Origin: JAKFWF01 sp963750535
GTDB lineage: Bacteria > Pseudomonadota > Alphaproteobacteria > Rhizobiales > Hyphomicrobiaceae
Direction: 5' to 3'
DNA length: 64,000 bases
NCBI GenBank assembly: GCA_963750535.1
Contig: CAVVRF010000003.1
Coordinates: 18,382-82,381 of the forward strand
Under the pieces are notes generated by a model. The model was given only the letters and a program-made list of their open reading frames with translations. It was not told where the DNA came from and did no database searches. Position numbers and translations under genes: made by a program. Within the stretch, counting starts at the first letter, position 1. Each line of letters opens with the position of its first letter. Shown here piece after piece: positions 8,549 to 18,193 of this stretch.

Positions 8549-9420
8549 TCATCCGCGGCAGCGACAGCGTCCTCGTCATGGGGATCACCGGCAAGCAGGG
8601 CACGTTCTGGGCCGACAAGATGGCGGCCTACGGCACCTGCATCGCCGGCGGCACCAACCCCAAGCGGGCCGGCGAGCACCACCTCGGGCGGCCGGTCTGG
8701 GCGACCGCGGTCGATGCAACCCGCGAGCAACCGATCGACGCCGCCGTCCTGTTCATCCCGCCGTTCGGGGTGAAGGAGGCGCTGCTCGACGCGATCGCGG
8801 CCGGTATCGGCAGAATCGTCTGCCTGACCGAGCATGTCCCGGTGCACGACACCATGTACGCGCTCGCCGCCGCCCGCGAGCGCGGCGCCAGGGTGGTCGG
8901 CCCCAACACCGCCGGCCTCGTCACCACCGGCGAAAGCTTCGTCGGCTTCATGCCGGCCTTCAACGCCCGCGTCTTCGCCAAGGGCAACGTCGGCGTCGTC
9001 TCGCGATCGGGCTCGCTCGGCACGCTCGTGTGCCTCAACCTGGTACAGGCGGGGCTCGGCATTTCCTCGTTCATCGGCATCGGCGGCGACCCGATCATCG
9101 GCACCACCACGCGCGACGCGCTCGAGATCCTCGACCGCGACCCGGCGACCGCTGCGGTGGCGCTGGTCGGCGAGATCGGCGGCGCGATGGAGGAGGAAGC
9201 GGCGGCCTATGCCGCGACGATGCGCAAGCCGGTGGCGGCGTTCATTGCCGGCGCGGCCTCGCCGCCGGGCAAGAGGATGGGCCATGCCGGCGCCATCGTG
9301 ATGGGTGACAAGGGCTCCCATGCCGGCAAGCGGGCCGCGCTGGAGGCGGCCGGCGTCACCGTCTGCGCGACGCCCAGTGGCATTCCCTATGTGTTGAAGG
9401 AGCGCCTCGCCGGCGCTTGA
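8545..9420 (+). CDS. Succinyl-CoA synthetase alpha-subunit-like protein
   Basis: 291 aa, normal for SucD. A CoA-binding Rossmann domain starts with VMGITGKQGTFWADKM (about residues 11-26). The active-site loop contains GKRMGHAGAIV (about residues 245-255), whose His is the phosphorylated residue in SucD-type enzymes. GVVSRSGSLGT (about 150-160) is the conserved ligase-domain loop. It overlaps the beta subunit by ATGA and should form the catalytic heteromer with it. Divergence from typical SucD (the usual TGxxGxFHT loop reads TGKQGTFWA) suggests a specialised acyl-CoA ligase; the substrate is unknown. Confidence 0.82.
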   Translation: MIIRGSDSVLVMGITGKQGTFWADKMAAYGTCIAGGTNPKRAGEHHLGRPVWATAVDATREQPIDAAVLFIPPFGVKEALLDAIAAGIGRIVCLTEHVPVHDTMYALAAARERGARVVGPNTAGLVTTGESFVGFMPAFNARVFAKGNVGVVSRSGSLGTLVCLNLVQAGLGISSFIGIGGDPIIGTTTRDALEILDRDPATAAVALVGEIGGAMEEEAAAYAATMRKPVAAFIAGAASPPGKRMGHAGAIVMGDKGSHAGKRAALEAAGVTVCATPSGIPYVLKERLAGA

Positions 9421-9460
9421 CCGGGCGAGCCGGACAGGTCGTCGTCAGGCCGGATCGAGA

Positions 9461-9477
9461 CCGCGGCCGTGCCGCGG
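9461..9477. terminator. GC-rich hairpin between convergent genes
   Basis: A perfect 7-bp stem (CCGCGGC / GCCGCGG) with a 3-base loop lies between the stop of the alpha subunit (plus) and the stop of gspD (minus). There is no T-run on either side, so it may be a transcription barrier but is not a classical intrinsic terminator. Confidence 0.3.
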
Positions 9478-9482
9478 CCCGC

Positions 9483-11798
9483 TCAGCGGACGAGGCGGTC
9501 CAGCGTCTCGCGATGCGAGGGCGGCGCCTCCCGCTGCGGCCGCGTCGACAGATTGATCTTGTCGCGATATTCGGCCGTGATGCCGTCGATCTGGTTGCTG
9601 TTGCGGACCACCTGCGGGGTGATCGCGATCAGCAGCTCGGTCCGGACGATGGTGTCGGTCTTGTTCTTGAACGCATTGCCGATCAGCGGAATGTTGCCGA
9701 TCAGCGGAATCTGCTCGCGAAGGCGGGTCGACTTGTCCTGCATCAGTCCGGCCAGCACGATGGTCTCGCCATCCTTGGTGGTGACGGTCGTCTTCACCCG
9801 GCGCTGCTGGATCGTCGGCGAGTTGATGTTCGACGAGGTGGTCGGAATCACGCCGCTCACTTCCTGCTCGATGTCGAGCAGGACGCGGCCGTCGTCGCTG
9901 ACGCGCGGCGTGATGCCGAGGATCACGCCGGTGCTGCGGAACGACACCGAGTTGACGATGGGCGCGCCGGGGGCGCCGACCGAGACGGCCGACTGGGTGG
10001 CGATCGGCACCTCGTCGCCGACCTGCAGCACCGCCCGCTTGTTCTCCTGCACCATCAGGGTCGGCGACGACACGATGTTGACGTCCGTTATGGTGTTGAG
10101 CGCGTTGAGCACCACCTGCAGATTGGTGAGGTTCAGGAAATAGGAGAAGCCCGGGAACACCGGCGCCACCGCGCCCGTCAGGCTGTCGGTCAAGGTGACG
10201 TTGCTGCCGCCCTTGTGCAGGAAATAGCGCAAGCCGAACTTCAGATTGTCGTTCAGCGTGACCTCGGCGATGGTCGCCTCGAGCAGCACCTGGGCGGTGG
10301 CGACGTCGATGCTCTGCAGGATCTGCCGCATCCGCTTGTACTCGGCAGAGGTGGCGGTGATGACCAGCGAGTTGTTCGCTTCGTCTGGTATGATCGACAC
10401 CCCGGAGCTGCGATCGTCCGGCGGCGTGCCGCCACCAATCGCCGAGCGAGTGGCATCGGTGGAAGTGGCGGTCGAAGCGCCGGCATCGGGCTGGACCGGC
10501 TCGCCGTTCCTGGCCGCATCCGGGGTTTGCGGCGCGAACGTCGGCTGCGCCGGCGGCGCCACCGTCGGGGCTGCGAATGGCGCGGCGACTCCGTCGGGGC
10601 TCGACGGCGACGACAACGCGGCGCGCACGGCTGGCGCAATGGCGGCCAGGCGACCGGGCTCGCGCGCGAAATAGACCCGTTGCAGCAGCAGCGCGAGCTC
10701 GGGCGCTGGCCGGTGCTGCACGTGGTAGACGTGCACCTGCTTCTCGGTCGCGCGGCTCGCCATGTCGATGCGCTTGACCCAGGTCGCCGCCTTGCGCAGG
10801 TACTCCGGCCGCGACGAGATCACCAGGATCGACTTCAGGCGGCGGTTCGGGATGAAGCGGACGATGCCCTTGGTCGGGCTGTCCTTGTCGTTGGCGAAAA
10901 TGGCGTCGAGCTCCTGCGCGATCGCGTCGGCGTCGGACGTCTCGATCGGCAGGATGCCGAACGACATGCCGCGCATCCAGTCGACGTCGAAGACGCTGAC
11001 CAGCTCGGTCATCGCGGTAAGCTCGCTGCGGGTGCCGGAGAGCATCAGCAGGTTGCGGGCCGAATCGACACGCAGGACGCCGGCTTGCGGCGCCGCCGAC
11101 TTCAGGATGCGCTCCATCTCGGCGGCCGCGACATAGCGCAGGGGCACGAGCTCGGTGGCGAGGCCGATGAGTTGCCGCGAGCGTGCCCCCGGCGGCCGCA
11201 GCGGCGCTCCCCCGGCGGCCGCCTCATTGGCCGGCACGATCTGGTAGACGCCGCCGGTAGCCACCAGCGCCGCCCCCTCGCTGCGCAGGACCGCGTCGAA
11301 AATGTCGATCAACCCGGCTTTGTCGACCGGCCGGGTGGTACGCAGGGTGATGCTGGCCTTGATCTTGTCGCTGACGACGTAGTTGACGCCCAGCGTCTCG
11401 CCGAGAACGATCTTGGCCGCCTCGGCGATCGAGGCACTGTTGAGGTTGAGCGTGATGCCGTCCGGGCCGCTCGAGGCCGATTGCTGCGACGCACCGTTCT
11501 GGGCAGTTGCGAGGTTGGCGGGTCCGGCGCCGCTCGATTGCCGAGATTCGGGCGCGGCGGCAAAATTGCCCGATCCCTCGTAGAGGCGGTCGGGCCGGGT
11601 GCTGCCCGGTACCGACGCGCTCATTGGCGTGCCGGTCTTGCTGCTGGCTGACGACGGCTGACCGGCTCCGACCGAGCCGGTAATCGGGCCGGGCATCCCA
11701 AGCTGCTCGTACGGCAAGGTGCAGGCCGCCAGCAGCTGCGCGCCGAGCACAACTTTCATCACCCCCAGAGCTCGGCGTCGAAAACCGCGATAACGCAT
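9483..11798 (-). CDS. gspD: GspD, type II secretion outer-membrane secretin (lipoprotein)
   Basis: 771 aa. The ATG at 11798 gives a lipoprotein signal (LLAAC, Cys at about residue 26) and has GAGGGA upstream; the frame stays open another 500 bp but that part is not protein-like. After a Ser/Ala-rich linker come N0-N3 domains (N0 starts about residue 125). A Pro/Ala-rich low-complexity insert at about 380-455 splits the N3 region. The secretin barrel follows (about 520-740) with VxSSPTLMVQENKRA, VPIA and the terminal IPLIGNIPLIGNAFK signature. The secretin forms the outer-membrane exit of the T2SS. Being a lipoprotein it may insert without a separate pilotin. Confidence 0.93.
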   Translation of the reverse strand: MRYRGFRRRALGVMKVVLGAQLLAACTLPYEQLGMPGPITGSVGAGQPSSASSKTGTPMSASVPGSTRPDRLYEGSGNFAAAPESRQSSGAGPANLATAQNGASQQSASSGPDGITLNLNSASIAEAAKIVLGETLGVNYVVSDKIKASITLRTTRPVDKAGLIDIFDAVLRSEGAALVATGGVYQIVPANEAAAGGAPLRPPGARSRQLIGLATELVPLRYVAAAEMERILKSAAPQAGVLRVDSARNLLMLSGTRSELTAMTELVSVFDVDWMRGMSFGILPIETSDADAIAQELDAIFANDKDSPTKGIVRFIPNRRLKSILVISSRPEYLRKAATWVKRIDMASRATEKQVHVYHVQHRPAPELALLLQRVYFAREPGRLAAIAPAVRAALSSPSSPDGVAAPFAAPTVAPPAQPTFAPQTPDAARNGEPVQPDAGASTATSTDATRSAIGGGTPPDDRSSGVSIIPDEANNSLVITATSAEYKRMRQILQSIDVATAQVLLEATIAEVTLNDNLKFGLRYFLHKGGSNVTLTDSLTGAVAPVFPGFSYFLNLTNLQVVLNALNTITDVNIVSSPTLMVQENKRAVLQVGDEVPIATQSAVSVGAPGAPIVNSVSFRSTGVILGITPRVSDDGRVLLDIEQEVSGVIPTTSSNINSPTIQQRRVKTTVTTKDGETIVLAGLMQDKSTRLREQIPLIGNIPLIGNAFKNKTDTIVRTELLIAITPQVVRNSNQIDGITAEYRDKINLSTRPQREAPPSHRETLDRLVR

Positions 11799-12069
11799 CA
11801 AGTTCCCTCGGGCACGCCGCGACCGGTTGGTGACCCGGCAAATACCGCTTATCTGACCGTCGCTGCTGCAGCGGCGCCATTTGATCAGATTCGCGGCCTG
11901 TCGACCCACACCAATCGCAAAGGCTTGGGCGATTCCCGGTGTTGGGTCGAGCAGCCTGCGGGCCGCTGTCCACGGCTTTCCGTGCTTGCGGGAACTCGTG
12001 ATTGCACCAATTTCAGGTTGTGCACACGATAGTGACGCCGATGCTGAAGTTCTTGCGCGCTGTTGCAGT
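11799..12069. other. Gap between gspK and gspD
   Basis: 271 bp between two minus-strand genes. It is open in one frame but codon use is unlike the neighbours. It probably carries a promoter for gspD; no clear motif is seen. Confidence 0.35.
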
Positions 12070-13131
12070 TCAGCACTCGGAGGGCTGTGGCGTGCCGGCG
12101 GGGACCGCGGTGGCGGCATGAGGTGAAGCCCGGCCCCAGTGGAGTATTCGATAGCTGATCGAGGGCTGGGATGCGGCTGCCCCGGCCGAGCCGGGGCGAG
12201 CGCGTGCCGGAACGCTGTCATCAGGCGACGGGGCTGGTCCGCTTCGGCTTTCGGGCCGGATCGTTCCTTCGAGGCGTGTGACCACCGCTTCGCGGGCAAA
12301 ATGCTCGCCGCCCGGCGTCGAGACGTCGGCGCGGATGGCGAACGCTTGCGCGGCGGAGGGCGCCACGAACGAAGCCGTGATCTGCCGGTCGCGAACGGTC
12401 AGGGTGGCGTTCGACTGGCCCGGTATGCCAATCGCGCTGTCGGCGGCCTTCGCGAGGATGTCGAGCAACTCGCTCGAGGCGAGCATCGGGTCGATCCCGC
12501 TCTGGCCGGAATAGACTGTCAGATGAGGCTGCAACCGGCGGTACAGGTCCTTGTCGACGCCCAGCACCGAGGCAACCTCGATCACCGCGTCGAATGCAGC
12601 GTTCTTGGGACCGGCGCGCCGGCCGGCAGCAAGGTACTGCTCGCGCTCGGCGCCGTTCAGCCGTTTGGCATCGTCGCCGTCGCGAAAATCAGCGATCGCC
12701 TCGACGATGCGCCGTGCTGCCTCGCGATCCACGCCGTTGCCGACCAGTAGCGCGGCGAGCAGGCCCTCGCTGGCGGAATTGAGATCGACCTTGCCGGCCT
12801 CGTCCGAAACGGCGAGGACCATCGTCTCGCCATCGGGGAGGCGGCACGCGGTCGGCGCTTCCCCCGCGACGAACCGGGCCGGCCGGCCGGTGGCGGCGGC
12901 ATTGGTCATGTCGAGGACGACGAGCCGGACGCCGGCGTCGGCAAGCAGGCGAACTCGCGCGCTCTCGACCCCGTTGCGCGTCGAGCGGACGTAATCGAGC
13001 GCGGCCGACGCGAGCGCCGCTGAAAATAATGCCATCAGTGCCGCGATCCACAACACGACGACGAGCACGAACCCGTCCTCGCCCCGAGCCCGGCGGTCTG
13101 CCGGAGGCGGAGCTGGCCGGGTCTCGGTCAT
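12070..13131 (-). CDS. gspK: GspK, minor pseudopilin of type II secretion
   Basis: 353 aa, the usual GspK size (about 320-350). After a basic leader the prepilin site GEDGFVLVVVLWIAALMALF (about residues 16-35) shows the G/F cleavage point and hydrophobic helix; position 5 after the cleavage is not Glu, as expected for GspK. The large alpha-helical domain with VDLNSASEGLLAALLV follows. GspK caps the pseudopilus together with GspI and GspJ. The start overlaps the end of the SCO-cytochrome gene by 4 bp, so T2SS and copper/haem genes are transcriptionally linked. The last 60 residues are Ser/Pro/Ala-rich. Confidence 0.88.
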   Translation of the reverse strand: MTETRPAPPPADRRARGEDGFVLVVVLWIAALMALFSAALASAALDYVRSTRNGVESARVRLLADAGVRLVVLDMTNAAATGRPARFVAGEAPTACRLPDGETMVLAVSDEAGKVDLNSASEGLLAALLVGNGVDREAARRIVEAIADFRDGDDAKRLNGAEREQYLAAGRRAGPKNAAFDAVIEVASVLGVDKDLYRRLQPHLTVYSGQSGIDPMLASSELLDILAKAADSAIGIPGQSNATLTVRDRQITASFVAPSAAQAFAIRADVSTPGGEHFAREAVVTRLEGTIRPESRSGPAPSPDDSVPARARPGSAGAAASQPSISYRILHWGRASPHAATAVPAGTPQPSEC

Positions 13132-14108
13132 CGTGTTTGCTGCGCGATCTGTGCCGAGCGGGTGTCGATGTAGTGCAACAGATCGGCGACATCGTGCGGC
13201 GACATCGACAGGTTCGGCATCCGCACGGCGCGGAATTTCTGCGACAGCTCTCGCGCGATCGGGTCGCCGCCGGCGCGCACCCGGTCGGGGGCCGAAATGT
13301 AGCTCTCGACCCACGAACGTGGCCGCCGCGCCAACAGCCCGGCGAGGTCCGGGCCGACGCGGTCGCCCTTGCCGATCGTGTGGCACGAGCCGCAGGTCTT
13401 CACGAACAGGGTCTGGCCGGGCATGTTGTCGTCGCGGGCAACCACCGCCTGCGCCGCTGGCGGCGACGGGTTTTCGCCGTCACGATAGAGCCAGGCCGGG
13501 TCCATTGCACGCAGATTATTGTCCAATACGACCAGATCGGCGAAGGCCGAATTGCGGGCCCACTCGCCGGTGCGGTCGTTGCCGAGCAGGATCTCGTTGC
13601 GGTGCTCGGTCAGGGTCTTCGTGCGTTCGCCGAGCTTGTTGCGGATCTGGTCGATGTCGGCGCGCGAGCCGGTCAGGAACAGCCAGCCGGGGCCAACGCG
13701 GAACGCTTCGGCATACTGCTTCAGCAACTCGGGCGTATCGCGCTCCGGATCGATCGACACCGAGACGAAGAAGAAATCACGGCCGACGGCATCGCCGAGC
13801 TTGTCCTGCAGCAGCGCCAGCCGTGCCGTGATCAGCGGGCACATGTCCTTGCAAACCGTATAGATGAAACTGACGACGACGATCCTGCCCTTGATCACGT
13901 CGTCGTAGAACATCAACTTGCGGCCATCCTGGTCGATGACCGGCACGTTCGGTATGTAGCTCGCGCCCCATTGCCGCTGCTCCGCCGTGGCCACGGGGGC
14001 AACGGCGGAGCAGATCGCGCAAAGTGCCGCGGCGGCAAAGATGAACCGCGCCTTCCAGGTCCGAGGGGAGATGCCGGTAATGCGATCACGACGGCGAAAC
14101 AATTGCAT
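13128..14108 (-). CDS. SCO1/SenC-cytochrome c fusion protein
   Basis: 326 aa with a signal peptide (hydrophobic about residues 22-42) and GAGAGGAG before the ATG. Residues about 50-210 are a SCO1/SenC thioredoxin fold with the CxxxC motif TVCKDMCPL (about residues 87-91) and SIDPERDTP. The third copper ligand of SCO proteins (the His of a DHS motif) is not seen; the equivalent place reads ARNSAF. A class I cytochrome c domain follows (about 228-320) with CGSCH and a distal Met in VRMPNLSM. The role may be thiol/electron transfer to the periplasmic oxidase encoded next to it rather than copper insertion. It lies between the MCO gene and gspK. Confidence 0.85.
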   Translation of the reverse strand: MQLFRRRDRITGISPRTWKARFIFAAAALCAICSAVAPVATAEQRQWGASYIPNVPVIDQDGRKLMFYDDVIKGRIVVVSFIYTVCKDMCPLITARLALLQDKLGDAVGRDFFFVSVSIDPERDTPELLKQYAEAFRVGPGWLFLTGSRADIDQIRNKLGERTKTLTEHRNEILLGNDRTGEWARNSAFADLVVLDNNLRAMDPAWLYRDGENPSPPAAQAVVARDDNMPGQTLFVKTCGSCHTIGKGDRVGPDLAGLLARRPRSWVESYISAPDRVRAGGDPIARELSQKFRAVRMPNLSMSPHDVADLLHYIDTRSAQIAQQTR

Positions 14109-14149
14109 CTCCTCTCGTCCCGGTCGAGGCGCGGCACTTGGTTCTGCGA

Positions 14150-16589
14150 TCAGCCGGTGCCCGAGCCGCCGCCGCTCGGCGGTATGTAGTTCGGGCTGCG
14201 CGGGTCGGCCTCGGGCAGGATCTCGGGATCCTTCCAGGTCACGCCGCGCGGGCCCGGGATCGGGGTCCTGGTCGGCACGAAATGCGGCTGACCCTTGTAG
14301 TCCGGATCGCCCGGCGGCGGCGTCAGCAGCTGGTAGCGCAGCAGCATGGCGAAGTCCTCGTGGACGGTATTGTGGCAGTGGTTGACGTAGGCGCCGCCGA
14401 ACTCGCCGAAGCGGACCTGGAACTTGACGCGTCCGCCGGGCCGCAGCCGCCACACGTCCTTGCGCACCAGCCGCTCGGTCTCGGGCAGGTATGCGCCGCC
14501 GCGGTCCATGGTGACGCCCTCCTCGAAATGGAGGTGGATCGGATGGTCCCAGCCGCCGCCGCCGTTGATGTAGGTCCAGTGCTCGATCTCGCCCGGCTTC
14601 GGGATCAGCGCGCCGATGCGGTTGGCATTGAGCGTATGCGCTGCCTGGCCGTTGATCTTGACCGACCACGGGAACGACTTGATGTCGCCGCACTCCGGGA
14701 TGCACACGCCGCCTGGATTGTTGCGGCTGTCGCCGCCGCCGGAGCGGCCCCATTCGATCACGCGCTCGCGCACCGGCGCCTCGATCGGGATCTGGTAGGT
14801 GAGCACCTTCGAGCCCTGCGGACCCCAGTCGCTGGTGCTGAGGTCGACGCTTCTGTCGCCGTTGACCACCGAGTAGTCGTAGGTGACGGTCGGATCGTCG
14901 ACGCTGCGCATGGTCGGCACCACCCGGAACTGCAGGATCGGACCGACGCAGGGATCGTCGCTGACGCCAGCCAGCGCCTGCGCCAGCTGACAATGCGCCG
15001 TCAGGCTTGCGGCCGTCGGTCTGCTTCAGCAGGTTGACGAGGTAGATGCGTGTCGCCCGGCTTGAACTTCGAGAAGTCGACGACGATGTCGTAGCGCTCG
15101 GCCACGCCCTGCTCGTCGAGCGTGTCCATCAGCAGCGGCTTGACGACGAAGTTGCCGTCGTTGGCGATGAAGTGGAACGGCACCTTGGTTCCGGCGGCGA
15201 AGCTCGACGCCTTCTGCACGACCAGCGCCAGCTTGATGAAGCGCGACATCGCGGCATTGATGATGCGGAAGCCGGTAGCGGCGCGGCAGCACCTCCATGT
15301 ACGGGTAGTAGGAGCCGTTGACCAGCAGCATGTCGCCGAGGAAGCCGTCGGTGTCGAAGATGTCGAAGAACAGCTGGCCGTCTGGCTTGAACGCGGGATT
15401 GGTGACGGCGATGTTGACGTCGAAGTCGATGTTGCCCCACGGCAGTGCGTTGCCGCTCGGCAGCTGCAGGTTGAAGCCGTCGTTCAGGCCCTCGCGGCCG
15501 CGGTCAGGCGCACTGTACATGTTGCACAGGGCGAACATGCCCTTGTGCACGTTCTCGGCGGTGAAGAAGAAGCGGTGGTCGTGGAACCACATCGAGCCCT
15601 GGATCTCGCGGAAGTCGCCCGGCACCAGGACGCGGCCGTCGCCGTCGTCCGGGCCCGAGCACCTTGTCCATCCAGCCCGGGATGGTGGTCGGCCACACGC
15701 TCGGCATGTCGCGCCGGGCCATCGTGGTCCCCCAGTGGTAGTCGTAGAACGTGCCGGGGAAGTGGTAGGCGTTGCAGGCGCCGTCGCTCTCCGCGCCGTT
15801 GTGGGCGTTGTGGAAGTGGGTCGACATCTCGTTGCGACCGAAGCCGCCGTTCTCGGCGCGCGAGATCGGCAGGTCGTTGTAGATGCGGGTGACGCAGGGC
15901 TCGCCGTAGCGCAGCTTGACGAGCGTCGGGGCCGCGTTGGCAGTGCGCGTGCCCTTGATGTTGCCGCGCATGCCGGGCGTGCGCGCGCCGAACGACCAGA
16001 CCGCGTTCGCTGCCTGCTCCGGCATGGCGGAGTTGAACTTGCTGCCAGCCTTGATCTGGCCGATCGACAGCAGGAAGCCGTACTTCGGGAACAGCTCGTC
16101 CCACCGCTGGTGCGCGAAGAACTCGCCATCGGGCCGGCCTTCGCAAGGACCGACGCCGGTCGCCGGATTCTTGTACGCGGTGCCGCCCGATGCGTTGAAG
16201 TCGTTATGGTACGACCAGTTCTTCGCCGGCAGCTCGTTCACGATCTGATTGGTGGTGTGATTGATCCACTGCGCGGAGTTGTTGGCGAGCTTGTTCAGAT
16301 CGTAGCGCGGCGGGACAATCGCGCGCGGCATCGGCTCGCTGAACTTCTTGGCGTTGAACAGCGGACTGCGCGGAGTGCCGGTCGGCACCGCGGCGTAGGC
16401 GCTCTGCGCGTAGGGGCTTAGGCCATTCTTGAAGGCGAGGGTGCCGGCCGTGGTGAAAATGCCCCAGCGCAGCAGGTCGCGGCGCGTGATCTGCCCCTGC
16501 GACAGGGCGTTCACGATCTCGAGTCTGTTGTTGCGCGCTGCTTCCGCTTCGAATTGCCGCCGACGTGAGGCCAACTTGGGGAGATACAT
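14150..16589 (-). pseudogene. Tat-exported multicopper oxidase, interrupted by four apparent frameshifts
   Basis: Reads as an 811-aa multicopper oxidase once single-base excesses near 15653, 15272, 15049 and 14988 are removed (2440-4 is divisible by 3). The start has AGGAG upstream. The N-terminus has a twin-arginine motif (ITRRDLLRWG, about residues 34-43) and hydrophobic stretch, so folded export is expected. All four copper-ligand motifs are present: HFHNAHNG, WFHDHR, HPIHLHFE and HCHNTVHEDFAML. The type 1 site ends with a Leu-type axial position. MCOs oxidise phenols or metals such as Mn(II) and Cu(I) with O2. It sits inside the T2SS cluster between two SCO genes, suggesting Tat export then T2SS release. 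Whether the frameshifts are sequence errors is open. Confidence 0.82.
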
Positions 16590-16919
16590 GTCTCGTACTC
16601 CTGCAATGAATTCGAGTGTCTATATTTCGCGGTCTTGCCGCTCGTCGCATGTCCCGTATTCCACGCTGATTAGAGCGCCACGCGCGCGCGTTCAGCAATT
16701 GGCCTCAAGGGCTGTGTAGAGCCAACCTAGGTCCATGCTCGGTTGGACCAAGGTCGGAGACGTTTCTAGACCTGCGGACCGGTAGACAGTGCGACCCGGG
16801 AAACGTACAAAAATCCAATTTTTCCAGTTGGGTAATCGCCGCCGGCGGATGCGGTTAGGTGCGATTTTGGTACCGAAGGACGCAGGTTCGTCGATCATGC
16901 GTTGGCAGAGGATGCACAA
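16590..16919. promoter_or_regulatory. Divergent intergenic region between MCO and SCO genes
   Basis: 330 bp with lower GC around 16800-16860 separate the minus-strand oxidase and the plus-strand SCO gene. Both promoters are expected here. I see no gene and no certain operator. A ribosome-binding site (AGGAG) precedes the MCO start. Confidence 0.45.
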
Positions 16920-17612
16920 ATGCTGGGCAAAGGGTCGGCGAGGCGGCGCGTGCAATCAGTGGGCGGCGTAATTCGCCACGCTCGAGCGGCCAAAATTGTC
17001 TGCATGCTGTGTTTGGTGCTGCTGGCTGTCGCGGCGAGCCCACAGGCGTGGCTCGTGGCGCCGGCGCAGGGACAACAGCTCGCCGTCGCCAGCAAGCCGC
17101 ATTTCGAGTTGATCGACCAGTCGGGGCGACGGTTCGACGCCACGCGGCTCGCCGAGAAGCCGAGCGTCGTCTACTTCGGTTTCACGCGCTGCCCGGTAAT
17201 CTGTCCGACCACGCTCTATGAGATCGCGGGGCGCATGCGCGAGCTGGGTGCCGTTGCCGAGCAGATCAATTTCGTATTCGTGACGGTCGATCCGGAGCGT
17301 GACACGCCAGCCTATCTGGCCGAGTACTTGTCGAGCTTCGATAGCCGCATCATCGGGCTTACCGGTGCGCCCGACCAGGTCGCAGCACTCGCCGGCGCGC
17401 TCGGCGCGGTCTATTCCAGGATCGCGAGCGCGGACGGTGACTACACTATGGATCACAGCGTCAATGCGTTCCTGATCGCGCGAGACTGGCAGTCGGTCGG
17501 CTCGATGTACATGGGCGACGGCGCCAGGGAGCACGTCGTGCTGCAGGCCCTGCGCGATCTGGCGGCGACGGACAGGCGCAGCGCCGCCGTGTCCAGCCCG
17601 CCGCTGCGGTGA
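16920..17612 (+). CDS. SCO1/SenC family copper chaperone
   Basis: 230 aa from the ATG at 16920 (GAGGA 7 bp upstream; a TTG start at 16902 is also open). A hydrophobic segment around residues 28-50 acts as signal or anchor. The SCO thioredoxin fold shows the copper-binding CxxxC (FTRCPVICPTT, about residues 93-97), VTVDPERDTP, and the third ligand in YTMDHSVNAFL. All copper ligands are therefore intact, unlike the SCO-cytochrome fusion nearby. SCO proteins deliver copper to CuA sites or other periplasmic cuproenzymes. Placed divergently next to the multicopper oxidase, it most likely loads that enzyme. Confidence 0.88.
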   Translation: MLGKGSARRRVQSVGGVIRHARAAKIVCMLCLVLLAVAASPQAWLVAPAQGQQLAVASKPHFELIDQSGRRFDATRLAEKPSVVYFGFTRCPVICPTTLYEIAGRMRELGAVAEQINFVFVTVDPERDTPAYLAEYLSSFDSRIIGLTGAPDQVAALAGALGAVYSRIASADGDYTMDHSVNAFLIARDWQSVGSMYMGDGAREHVVLQALRDLAATDRRSAAVSSPPLR

Positions 17613-17667
17613 CGGTTCGTCCCGGAATTGTCGGCCGGCCAAGATCCGTGGACGAGAGCTACCGATC

Positions 17668-18186
17668 CTAGGGCGCCTCGAGCAGCAGTTCCTGGCGGCG
17701 TGCGCCGTTCTCGAATACCGCCTTGTCGGGCCCGATCTCGCGCAGCATCCAGCCGTCGACCTTCTCGCCGATCGCCATCCAGGTGCCCTGCCGATCGCCC
17801 TGGCCGCGCACCAGCGCGCGCTTGCCGAGCGCCGGCGTCGCCGCGACGCCGAGCAGCCGGACCTCGAGCGATTGCTGCTGCGGCGCCGGCGTGGTCCGCG
17901 CCGCATCGGCGGTGGGTGGCAGAACAAGCGGTCGTCGGCTCGGGCTGAAGATCGGCCGGGCAATCGTCTCGCCGTAGCTGGCCTCGGCCCCGATGCTGCG
18001 CTCGCCGGTCGGCACGGCGGCCGGCGCGGACGGCGCTCCGGCCGGCCCACGCGGGATCGCCAGCGGTCCGGTGTCGACCTCCATGTTCATCGCCTGCCAG
18101 TTGGCCGCGAGCAGGGCGGCCACGACGGCGACGAGGGCGACTGTCCCGATCGACCGTCCGTGCGGTGCTGTGTGATGCTGCGCCAT
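17668..18186 (-). CDS. GspC/GspN-like type II secretion inner-membrane protein
   Basis: 172 aa. One N-terminal membrane segment (about residues 13-31) is followed by a Pro/Ala linker. Then comes an HR-like domain containing ARPIFSPSRRP (about residues 78-88) and a short beta-rich part ending GARRQELLLEA. The RPxFxxSRRP element resembles the region before the HR domain of GspC, the protein that connects secretin and inner-membrane platform. It lacks a PDZ domain and is small, as in alphaproteobacterial clusters that call it GspN. Its position 7 bp from gspM supports a T2SS role. Confidence 0.65.
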   Translation of the reverse strand: MAQHHTAPHGRSIGTVALVAVVAALLAANWQAMNMEVDTGPLAIPRGPAGAPSAPAAVPTGERSIGAEASYGETIARPIFSPSRRPLVLPPTADAARTTPAPQQQSLEVRLLGVAATPALGKRALVRGQGDRQGTWMAIGEKVDGWMLREIGPDKAVFENGARRQELLLEAP

Positions 18187-18193
18187 GACGGCA

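Noticed and set aside
14150..16589. Programmed ribosomal frameshifting in the MCO gene
   Set aside because: Four separate shifts in one gene without slippery heptamers or nearby structures make programmed shifting implausible; the same type of excess base is found in unrelated genes.
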